DNA from: an uncultured Acholeplasma sp. | GTDB lineage: Bacteria; Bacillota_I; Bacilli_A; Acholeplasmatales; Acholeplasmataceae | Reading direction: 5' to 3' | DNA length: 21,158 nt | Assembly (NCBI GenBank): GCA_937934685.1 | Contig: CALGYU010000055.1 | Coordinates: 1-21,158 of the forward strand | Shown: one piece after another, positions 14,590 to 21,158 of the stretch | How the letters are laid out: each line of letters opens with the position of its first letter | Numbering within the stretch: the first letter of the stretch is position 1 | The notes under the pieces: model-generated | What the model was told of the DNA's origin: nothing | Databases searched by the model: none | Seen by the model: the letters and a program-made list of their open reading frames with translations, nothing else | Made by a program: the position numbers and the translations under genes

Positions 14590-17217
14590 TTATTGCATGC
14601 TAGATACTTTTTCAAGTAAATATTTAAAGGTCTTTTTAATCCAGCCATAAAGGTTGGAGACGATGTAAATCATTTTATATGTTGCTAACGTTAGTGTTAA
14701 TAACAATAAAATTTGAGGAATGTCTAACGGTTCTAAGTCTTTGAATTTTTCAAATCTGAAAATCGGTGAAAATTGGAAAAATTCTGGTAGGAAAACCACA
14801 ATTCCCACAACTAGTGCAGACATTGAAATATATAAAATAGTTCTTAAGGTATTAAAAGGTAAACACACTCTTAATAAGACCATAAATGTCGTGTAAGCAG
14901 CCGTTAAAGAGATAAGGGTTGATGTTGCTTGCTTACTCATATTTAAAGGTCCTGCAAGGCCGATAATGATTAAACTGTTAATTACTACTACAATCGCTCC
15001 TGGCATCGCTGCTTTAATAATATTGCTTAAGAAGTTACCTTTAACCGGTTTATCGTTTTGTTCTAACGCTAGGAAAAAGGATGGTATTCCAATGGCAAAA
15101 ACGTCAATTAAGTTTAATTGAATTGGGCTAATTGGATAGTCACCATTTCTAATGATCGCTACAATCGCTAGTAAGAATGAGAAGATGGTTTTTGTTAAAA
15201 AGAGGGTAGATACTCTTTGTACGTTATTAATAACTCTTCTTCCTTCAGCAACTACTTTTGGCATTGATGAGAAGTTTGAGTCCATTAAAACAAGGTGAGA
15301 TACGTTTCTTGCTGCCTCTGATCCAGATGCCATAGCAATAGAAGTATCTGCCTCTTTTAAAGCTAGAATGTCGTTAACTCCGTCACCTGTCATCGCAACA
15401 ACTCTACCGTTATCTTTTAAAGCTTCTACCAATAGTTTTTTCTGATATGGAGAAACTCTACCAAAGACTGAATATTTTGTCGCAACTCTTAACACATCTT
15501 TATCGCTCATGTTTTCAAGACTGATGTAGTCCTCTGCATTAGCGATACCTGCTCTTTGAGATATTTTTGATACTGTGATTGGGTTGTCTCCAGAAATAAC
15601 TTTAACATCTACTCCGTGTTCTTTAAAGTAACTGATGGTATCAATCGCATCTGGCCTGATGGTATCTTCAATAGTGATTAAAGCAATTGGCTTCATTTTC
15701 CCTTGTAGTTTACCATCGGTGATTGCATCTTCTGTGTGAGCAACCAAAATAACTCTATAGCCTTCTTCGGCTTGTTCGTTAACGTCTTTTTCAATGAGAT
15801 GATAATCTTTTTTCATAATAAATTCAGGCGCTCCTAAAGCGAAGGTTCCGAATTTTTCAAATTCAACTGCACTATATTTTCTAGAACTTGAGAAAGGAAT
15901 TAATTCTTTATGTCTAATTCTTTTTGAGTTCCCAAATTTTTCTTCTAATGCTTCTGAAGTTAAGTTTTGATCGTTTTGTGCATTTAAAATAGCTGAGACT
16001 AAGTTTTTAAGTGTGAGTCTTGGAATGGAGTTATATTCAATCACACCTTTTACTTTCATCGTTCCGTCTGTGATTGTCCCTGTTTTATCTAAACATAATG
16101 TATCTACTCTGGCAAGCATTTCAATACAGTATAGTTCTTGTGCGTAGGCGTTATTTTCAGATAATCTAACAAACCCAACCACTAAAGCCATACTGGTTAA
16201 TAAGAATAATCCTGATGGAATCATTCCTATCATAGCTCCTGCGGTTCCTAAAACGGCATCATGATAAATTTGAGCGAGTTCTGCTCCTGTAAAACCCATG
16301 TTAACCCCATTTTTAAAATACATGATTCCAAAGAGCGTAGCTCCTATTGGAACAATGAAAAAACCGATGATGGTAATTAAGGTTTTTAGTGATCTTAAAA
16401 GTTGTGATTGAGGTTTTTTATATTTTTTAGCTTGGTTAGTTATTTTTTCTATGTAGATATCATTGCCAACTGCAGTGACTTGTGCATAACAGTTGCCAGA
16501 AATGATGAAACTCCCTGAATAGAGGGTATCTCCTTGTTTTTTAACGATAGGATCTGATTCCCCGGTGAGTAAGGATTCGTTGACTTCTACAACTCCCTCT
16601 CTAATGACTGCATCGGCAGAAATTTGTTTTCCTGGTGTTAAATATAAAATGTCATCTATGACTAAGCTGTCTACGCCAACTTCTGTTTCTTGCCCTTCTC
16701 TCATTACGTTGGTTGAAGGTGACATTAATAAGGATAAATTATCTAATACTTTTTTAGCGTTAATTTCTTGAAGAATCCCTATGGTTAAGTTAACGACCAC
16801 AATGACTAAAAATAGAAGTTGTTTCCACTGTCCGATGGATATAAGCCATGCGGCAATTGAAAATGTTAATAAGTTAAAAAAAGTGACGATGTTTGAAAAA
16901 AAGATACCTTTATAGGTTTTAGTGCTTCCTTTATCTAATTGGTTAGATAAGCCGGCTAATTGTCTTTTTTCAACTTCTTCATAGCTTAACCCTTTATCGA
17001 TATCAGGGTTATATCTTTCAACTACTATTTCTTCTAATTTCTTTACTCTTTTAGGCGCTTTTGCTTCTGAAAAAAAATCTTGTTTGGTTGAATCCTCAAT
17101 TTTAAAAGGATCTTTCATCTCAAGAGGTTCTTCTTTTATAACCATTTTAGGACCTTTTTGTTTTTTAACTTTAGGTGCCTTTTCATTTAAGATTACATCT
17201 TCATTTTGATTGTCCAT
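14590..17217 (-). CDS. Cation-translocating P-type ATPase (CtpE/Exp7-like)
   Basis: 875 residues from the ATG at 17215-17217 (GAGGGGAA upstream); an in-frame TTG six codons earlier lies in mrnC. An unusual N-terminal tail of about 65 residues is rich in Lys and Glu. The actuator motif TGES is at 218-221, the phosphorylation site DKTGTIT starts at Asp377, and the hinge TGDGVND is at about 610-616. Membrane segments fit the P-type pattern, two pairs before the catalytic domains and several after about residue 660. In segment 4 the motif is IPSGL (Pro334, Ser335) instead of the PEGL of Ca2+ pumps such as P2A and CtpE, and the nucleotide-domain KGAPE is LGAPE. The family exports or imports cations; the ion is not assignable. 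It overlaps mrnC by 17 nt and precedes rlmB, a position not occupied by an ATPase in Bacillus. Confidence 0.9.
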   Translation of the reverse strand: MDNQNEDVILNEKAPKVKKQKGPKMVIKEEPLEMKDPFKIEDSTKQDFFSEAKAPKRVKKLEEIVVERYNPDIDKGLSYEEVEKRQLAGLSNQLDKGSTKTYKGIFFSNIVTFFNLLTFSIAAWLISIGQWKQLLFLVIVVVNLTIGILQEINAKKVLDNLSLLMSPSTNVMREGQETEVGVDSLVIDDILYLTPGKQISADAVIREGVVEVNESLLTGESDPIVKKQGDTLYSGSFIISGNCYAQVTAVGNDIYIEKITNQAKKYKKPQSQLLRSLKTLITIIGFFIVPIGATLFGIMYFKNGVNMGFTGAELAQIYHDAVLGTAGAMIGMIPSGLFLLTSMALVVGFVRLSENNAYAQELYCIEMLARVDTLCLDKTGTITDGTMKVKGVIEYNSIPRLTLKNLVSAILNAQNDQNLTSEALEEKFGNSKRIRHKELIPFSSSRKYSAVEFEKFGTFALGAPEFIMKKDYHLIEKDVNEQAEEGYRVILVAHTEDAITDGKLQGKMKPIALITIEDTIRPDAIDTISYFKEHGVDVKVISGDNPITVSKISQRAGIANAEDYISLENMSDKDVLRVATKYSVFGRVSPYQKKLLVEALKDNGRVVAMTGDGVNDILALKEADTSIAMASGSEAARNVSHLVLMDSNFSSMPKVVAEGRRVINNVQRVSTLFLTKTIFSFLLAIVAIIRNGDYPISPIQLNLIDVFAIGIPSFFLALEQNDKPVKGNFLSNIIKAAMPGAIVVVINSLIIIGLAGPLNMSKQATSTLISLTAAYTTFMVLLRVCLPFNTLRTILYISMSALVVGIVVFLPEFFQFSPIFRFEKFKDLEPLDIPQILLLLTLTLATYKMIYIVSNLYGWIKKTFKYLLEKVSSMQ

Positions 17218-17587
17218 TGTCTTCCCCTCTTTCAATATAGTTTATGCCTATAGCAATAAGTTCTTTAGCTCTTTTCTCGTCTTGAAGCGATAAAGCCCCA
17301 ATTAAGGCTTCAAATCCAGTAGCATTTTGGTAGGTTGTTTTATCTACATTTTTTCTACCAGGTCCGCTGCTGTTACGACCTCTTTTAAAAAGACTAATTT
17401 CTTCTTCTGTTAAAAGATTTTGATCGCTTAAATATTTTGATATGTGTGCTTGAGCGATAGATGATGTGTACATCACGGCACTTTTATGTAATTTATTTAC
17501 GTTAGTTATTCCTTTGGTTACTAAGTATTTTCTTATTTCTAACTCATAATATGAGTCTCCTAAATAAGCCAGTGTTAATCCGTTCAC
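17201..17587 (-). CDS. mrnC: Mini-ribonuclease III (MrnC)
   Basis: 128 residues. Mini-III consists of an RNase III catalytic domain without a double-stranded RNA-binding domain and matures 23S rRNA ends in Bacillus. Family features are NGLTLAYLGDSYYELEIRKYL at the start (with the catalytic Glu/Asp motif GD..YE), LHKSAVMYTSS, ISLFKRGRNS and YQNATGFEALIGAL. The start is a GTG that shares a base with the cysS stop (TAGTG), with AAGGA 8 nt upstream, so the two are coupled as in Bacillus. It lacks the about 12-residue N-terminal lead of the Bacillus protein. The stop TGA lies inside the beginning of the ATPase gene. Confidence 0.94.
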   Translation of the reverse strand: MNGLTLAYLGDSYYELEIRKYLVTKGITNVNKLHKSAVMYTSSIAQAHISKYLSDQNLLTEEEISLFKRGRNSSGPGRKNVDKTTYQNATGFEALIGALSLQDEKRAKELIAIGINYIERGEDNGQSK

Positions 17588-18903
17588 TAAATCAGTCCTT
17601 GCTCTACTAATATCTTTCTAAGTTCATCTGCTTTTTTAAAATCTCTGGTTTCTCTTGCTTCTTGCCATTCTAAATAAGTTTGGATAATTTCATCTGAAAC
17701 TTTTTGGGTATCGATTTCGATGCCTAAAATACTTAAAATATCTTCAACAGTGTTTTTTAATTGTGCAGTTTGTTCTAAGTTTGATTCACTATTCATTTTC
17801 TTTAAAATGTTTTCTATTAAAGTTAAAACATTGGGTGTTGAAAAATCGTTTTCCATTAAATTAGTGAATTCTTGATAGTATTCAGTATGAATACCATTTT
17901 CTATTATACCATTTAATTGTAAATTAAAGGCAGTTTTTTTCATGGTTCTGTTGATACGTTCATATATTTTAACATACTGCTCCATTAATTCTTCACTATA
18001 ATTGATTGGTTGTCTGTAATGATGAGAAATAATGAGTAGCCTGAAGGCATTAGGATCAACTTTTTTGATTAAATCTTTAACATATAAGGCGTTGCCAAGG
18101 GATTTACTCATTTTTGTTTGTTCTAAGTCTAATCTGCCCACATGCATCCAATATTTAGCAAGTTCATGGTTTTGATGAGCGCATGTTTGAGCAATTTCAT
18201 TTTCATGATGTGGGAATTTTAAATCAAACCCACCACCGTGAATATCAATTTCTTGGTTAAATATTTCAAGATTCATCACAGCACATTCCGTATGCCATCC
18301 TGGGCGACCTTTTTGCCATGGACTATCATAAGTAATACCTTCAGTAGTTGTTTTCCATAACGCAAAGTCTTCTGGGTTTTCTTTTTGATCATCTAGTTCT
18401 TTTCTAGTGTTTTGACGTAGGGTTTCTATGTTTTGTTTGCTTAGTTGTCCATAGGTTGGTATTTTATGAACTCTAAAATAAACACCGCTATCAATGACAT
18501 ACGCATACCCTTGATCCACTAAGTCTTGTATGTAGTGAATCATTTGTGTGATATAGTCGGTTGCCTTTGGTGTTAAGTTGATGGAGTCTGCGTTAAGTGC
18601 TTTGACCATTTCTAAAAAAGAAGCGGTATATTTTTCAGAAATTTCTTTTTCAGTGACTTGTTTTTTGATGGCTTTTTCGATGATTTTATCGTCCACATCT
18701 GTAATGTTTGTGACATATTTTACATCAAAACCAATGGATTTTAAATATTTTTTGACGGTATCAAAAAAAATCACTGGTCTAGCGTTACCAATATGAATAT
18801 GGTCATATACTGTTGGACCACAGACATACATGTTGATTTTTCTTGAATGTATGGGTCTAAATAATTCAACTTTATTTGTTAATGAGTTATATATTTTCAG
18901 CAT
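17587..18903 (-). CDS. cysS: Cysteinyl-tRNA synthetase
   Basis: 438 residues from the second of two tandem ATGs; the first (18904-18906) is only one nt after the AGGTGG Shine-Dalgarno. CysRS charges tRNA-Cys. It has the class I motifs HIGN (YDHIHIGNARP) and KMSKS (TKMSKSLGNA). The zinc ligands are Cys in MYVCGPTVYD, Cys in GWHTECAVM and His in FPHHENEIAQ. The C-terminal part (RETRDFKKADELRKILVEQGLI) ends early: the short tail seen in Bacillus and E. coli enzymes (E-D-x-x-x-G-x-x-W) is absent, so it is about 25 residues shorter. The stop is TAG. The gene is 8 nt after the DUF2779 gene, so the two are likely co-translated. No T-box leader is present upstream. Confidence 0.96.
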   Translation of the reverse strand: MLKIYNSLTNKVELFRPIHSRKINMYVCGPTVYDHIHIGNARPVIFFDTVKKYLKSIGFDVKYVTNITDVDDKIIEKAIKKQVTEKEISEKYTASFLEMVKALNADSINLTPKATDYITQMIHYIQDLVDQGYAYVIDSGVYFRVHKIPTYGQLSKQNIETLRQNTRKELDDQKENPEDFALWKTTTEGITYDSPWQKGRPGWHTECAVMNLEIFNQEIDIHGGGFDLKFPHHENEIAQTCAHQNHELAKYWMHVGRLDLEQTKMSKSLGNALYVKDLIKKVDPNAFRLLIISHHYRQPINYSEELMEQYVKIYERINRTMKKTAFNLQLNGIIENGIHTEYYQEFTNLMENDFSTPNVLTLIENILKKMNSESNLEQTAQLKNTVEDILSILGIEIDTQKVSDEIIQTYLEWQEARETRDFKKADELRKILVEQGLI

Positions 18904-18911
18904 CATGCCAC

Positions 18912-20735
18912 CTATATCTTTCTTAATTCGTTTAATATTTCATACATTGCCCATGTATCTTGTTTACAATACTCAAGTAGGTCAATATAGCTTTGTTCAA
19001 ATTCTTTTTTTTCCATGTAAGGGAATTTAGCGTAGGTCACTAAGGCTTGTGTTCCGTTTCCTACTGCCATCCCTTCATAGGTTAAATCACTAAAAATAGG
19101 TAAGACTTTTTTGATTGAATATGAGCCGTTTAAGTCATTATGATAATAGTTTATGCCTTTTGCTGGGCTATATCCAAGGTTTTTATAAAAGGTTTGATTG
19201 CCTTTGATTAGATCCATTAGGTCAAAAAGTCTTTCAATCATATCTTCTAGTCTTTCTTTATATTGTGGGTAGATGATGGCTAGTTCTTTTAATCTGGTTT
19301 TCTCAAAAGAAACATTGTAAACCAGGATGGTTCCACCATCTTCTTTGATGACTTCTAACATGCCTTTAACCAAATCTTCTCTTAAATCATCATGGGTGGT
19401 TGCGATAAATGAGTAATTGTCTTTATCTTTATCACAAACCCCAGGTTCATGTTCCACATGAATTGAGTATTGAAAGAGTGATTGCATATAAGGTGTTTCC
19501 CCTTTAAAGCGAGGCAGGGGACAAGGAAATGATTCAAAATCTAAATGATAGATTGGGTATTTGATTGCTTTAATACCTGCTCTTATTTTTTCTTTATCAT
19601 AATAGGTTTCTTGTGTTTCAATTACATCTCTTTGGATGATGTTATCTTCTCTGTTTAGCCATTCTCTTGGGATAGATAGGGCATCTGTATACCCTTGGTT
19701 AATGAGGTCAAATCGATCGTGTTTTTCATTGTTTTTATCTTTGAATCCATGATGACCATTGGTGTAAACAAAGATGCTGTTTTTCTTTGGTAACTTGCTA
19801 AAACAGATGGGTAAAAATTTACATTGACGAACGTCATTTCTTTGACAGTGTTTGCCTAAAGGTACTTCCTGGGCTTGCATCTGGTTGAGTCTAGAGATGA
19901 CAACTTCCGCATCACTTTCAATAATTTTCATGTAATCTTCTGTAATGGTTGTTAAATCGATTAAAACCACTAAATCGGTTGGATATATAGGTTCTTGGTG
20001 TTCATCTGTTTTTCCATCATGAACATATTCACTATTTAATAGTACCAAATAATATTTTTCTTGTTTGTTGATGTTATCTTTTTGAAGGCTTTTTGAAATA
20101 ACAAATCTTTGGTAAGCTAGGTCATATATGTATCTGCCCATAGCGTTGAGTCTATCAAAAAAGCTTGCTCTTTTTTTATAATAGTTTTCTGGTAGTTGAT
20201 CATAGATCATTTCTGCTGGCATTAAAATACCGTCAGGAGAGTATTCAAACATCGGTTTTTTTTCTTTATCTTCGTCAATATAAGTCATGTTAAGTAGTTT
20301 TTTATTAGTAGTTGCTTTGGTTTCAAAGATTCGGATGTTTTTTTCATCTTCTTGGTACCCATCTAAAAAACAATAAAAATAATATCCTTGGTCTTCTAGT
20401 TCAAAACGTTTTTGTTTTTGTGTTTCTAGATTATAAACGATATCTCCAGGAAATTTTTCTTCAATGAGTCTTCCTGATACAGTTTCTAGGTAATCGTAGT
20501 ATTTTTGTAATGTTTCTTGTTGAGGATCTACTTTCTCTAATAAGTCTTCATCGTTTTCATCATACATATCATCTTTTAAGATGTTGATTTTATATTGGTT
20601 TTCTTCACTCATTAAATCATCCATTTCTTCTGTGAATGAAACCAATGCTTCATTTTTATTTCTATGTATTTCTTCTAATGCTACAAATCTTGGGCATCTA
20701 ATATAATTAATGAATCTTGTTTTAGATATTTTCAT
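18912..20735 (-). CDS. Two-domain nuclease: Cas4/RecB-like PD-(D/E)XK plus DUF2779 DEDD exonuclease
   Basis: 607 residues from the ATG at 20733-20735 with AGGGGAGGGG upstream; the frame is open 14 codons further but reaches the upstream terminator. The N-terminal half looks like a Cas4/AddB-type nuclease: Cys14 (NYIRCPRF), catalytic Asp125 (FLDG) and E138-T-K140 (ETKAT), then Cys297, Cys305 and Cys311 (HCQRN..QCKFLPIC), the 1+3 cysteine layout of 4Fe-4S-cluster nucleases. The C-terminal half (about 390-607) is a DUF2779 domain with DEDD-exonuclease-like motifs: D399-F-E401 (HLDFES), N474...E478 (YNVSFEKTRL) and D593 (YCKQDTWAM). Known members of this family are uncharacterised; a role in DNA repair or nucleic-acid processing is inferred. 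It heads the cysS operon behind its own promoter. The stop is TAG. Confidence 0.85.
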   Translation of the reverse strand: MKISKTRFINYIRCPRFVALEEIHRNKNEALVSFTEEMDDLMSEENQYKINILKDDMYDENDEDLLEKVDPQQETLQKYYDYLETVSGRLIEEKFPGDIVYNLETQKQKRFELEDQGYYFYCFLDGYQEDEKNIRIFETKATTNKKLLNMTYIDEDKEKKPMFEYSPDGILMPAEMIYDQLPENYYKKRASFFDRLNAMGRYIYDLAYQRFVISKSLQKDNINKQEKYYLVLLNSEYVHDGKTDEHQEPIYPTDLVVLIDLTTITEDYMKIIESDAEVVISRLNQMQAQEVPLGKHCQRNDVRQCKFLPICFSKLPKKNSIFVYTNGHHGFKDKNNEKHDRFDLINQGYTDALSIPREWLNREDNIIQRDVIETQETYYDKEKIRAGIKAIKYPIYHLDFESFPCPLPRFKGETPYMQSLFQYSIHVEHEPGVCDKDKDNYSFIATTHDDLREDLVKGMLEVIKEDGGTILVYNVSFEKTRLKELAIIYPQYKERLEDMIERLFDLMDLIKGNQTFYKNLGYSPAKGINYYHNDLNGSYSIKKVLPIFSDLTYEGMAVGNGTQALVTYAKFPYMEKKEFEQSYIDLLEYCKQDTWAMYEILNELRKI

Positions 20736-20757
20736 ATAATCCCCTCCCCTTGTCTTT

Positions 20758-20786
20758 ATTATACTAAAAAACGACAAAAATGTCGT
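20758..20786 (-). promoter_or_regulatory. Promoter of the DUF2779-cysS-mrnC operon
   Basis: TATAAT (complement of 20758-20763) has a 17-nt spacer to ACGACA (complement of 20781-20786, 4 of 6 match to TTGACA). It overlaps the terminator hairpin of the preceding gene; the predicted start near 20751 gives a very short leader of about 16 nt. Confidence 0.65.
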
Positions 20787-20788
20787 TT
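20766..20788 (-). terminator. Intrinsic terminator of the right-edge gene
   Basis: Minus-strand AAACGACA-TTTT-TGTCGTTT, an 8-bp stem that runs into six T residues (complement of 20766-20771), eight nt after the TAG of the right-edge gene. Confidence 0.87.
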
Positions 20789-20795
20789 CTTATTT

Positions 20796-21158
20796 CTAAA
20801 GTCTATCTTTAATCCACTGACTGATGCTTTGGTTTTCTAAAAAGGCTGTTAATTCTTCCTTGTTTGCATAAACAGTAATCATAATGATATCTTCTATGAC
20901 TACATCGTTTTTACTAAAGACAACGTTTTGATAAATTGCATAAAGCTCTGGTCTAGTCATTTTATCTAGATAACCTATGAAAGCATCTGTTTCTAGGCTG
21001 TCTGTTAGAACATGAATGTTTCCTTTACCAATAGCTTGTTTTAAGACATATTGATTTTGTCCTGCTAAAATACCTGCTTTTGTGAATTTAATGCCTTTAA
21101 GGTTTTTTTTTCCATTGTTTGCTGTGTTTTGAATGTTGATGTTAACATCTGCATAAAC
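20796..21158 (-). CDS. Hypothetical protein, C-terminal 120 residues (runs off right edge)
   Basis: An open frame enters from the right edge and ends at TAG (20796-20798), followed directly by a terminator, so this is the 3' part of a real gene. Visible residues begin VYADVNINIQNTANNGKKNL and end NQSISQWIKDRL. The piece is mixed alpha/beta in appearance, has no membrane segment and no motif that I recognise. Part of it (IGKGNIHVLTDSLETDAFIG) looks like a beta strand then a helix. No function is proposed. It is not part of the cysS operon because a terminator and a new promoter lie between them. Confidence 0.8.
   Translation of the reverse strand, partial: VYADVNINIQNTANNGKKNLKGIKFTKAGILAGQNQYVLKQAIGKGNIHVLTDSLETDAFIGYLDKMTRPELYAIYQNVVFSKNDVVIEDIIMITVYANKEELTAFLENQSISQWIKDRL

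Noticed and set aside
18912..20735. CRISPR adaptation role for the Cas4-like domain
   Set aside because: No repeat array or cas gene is in the window, and the domain is fused to a DUF2779 exonuclease.
18904..20800. T-box riboswitch ahead of cysS
   Set aside because: cysS is preceded 8 nt upstream by another gene and the operon leader is only about 16 nt, with no T-box motif or specifier stem.
1..21158. Insertion sequences, prophage, tRNA or rRNA genes
   Set aside because: No transposase, integrase, inverted-repeat ends, or cloverleaf/rRNA sequence was recognised on either strand.

Overview
The window is a single-strand (all minus) chromosomal block from a low-GC Mollicutes/Firmicutes-type bacterium, most likely an Acholeplasma relative. 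The reasons are AT-rich DNA, standard-code stops (TGA ends rpoB, secE, mrnC and rsmC, while Trp is TGG), the Bacillus-type order cysS-mrnC-rlmB-sigma-rpmG-secE-nusG-rplK-rplA-rplJ-rplL-rsmC-rpoB-rpoC, and an RpoB N-terminus of the acholeplasma/phytoplasma type. The species assignment is an inference.

Read in the direction of transcription (right to left): the 3' end of an unrecognised gene and its terminator (20766-21158). Then comes a promoter-led operon: a two-nuclease protein (Cas4/RecB-like domain plus a DUF2779 DEDD exonuclease domain), cysS, mrnC, a P-type cation ATPase, rlmB and a small SigH-like sigma factor. A new promoter serves rpmG-secE-nusG and ends in a terminator. Another promoter serves rplK-rplA, each preceded by a similar leader hairpin. 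The rplJ-rplL pair has an L10 leader with attenuator. A terminator separates rplL from rsmC, and a strong promoter drives rpoB-rpoC, which ends in a terminator. Downstream, about 380 bases hold a c-di-GMP class I riboswitch with its own intrinsic terminator, ahead of a membrane-anchored GLUG-repeat surface protein that runs off the left edge.

Together this is the transcription/translation core (RNA polymerase, NusG, stalk and L1/L11 ribosomal proteins, rRNA maturation and modification, CysRS, SecE). Three core promoters share the form TTGAC(A/T)-17-TAAAAT.

The main points for a second look are: (1) an in-frame TAG cuts rpoB into a 289-codon and a 982-codon reading frame, although TAG is an ordinary stop for four other genes here; (2) RpoC carries an N-terminal extension of about 155 residues resembling two alpha-CTD-like helix-hairpin-helix domains; (3) the fourth Cys of the RpoC second zinc site is Asp; (4) RpoB has Gln at the position of E. 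coli His526; (5) the c-di-GMP riboswitch controls a surface protein in a probable wall-less bacterium; (6) SecE has three membrane segments; (7) a P-type ATPase sits where Bacillus has only mrnC-rlmB, and yacP is absent.
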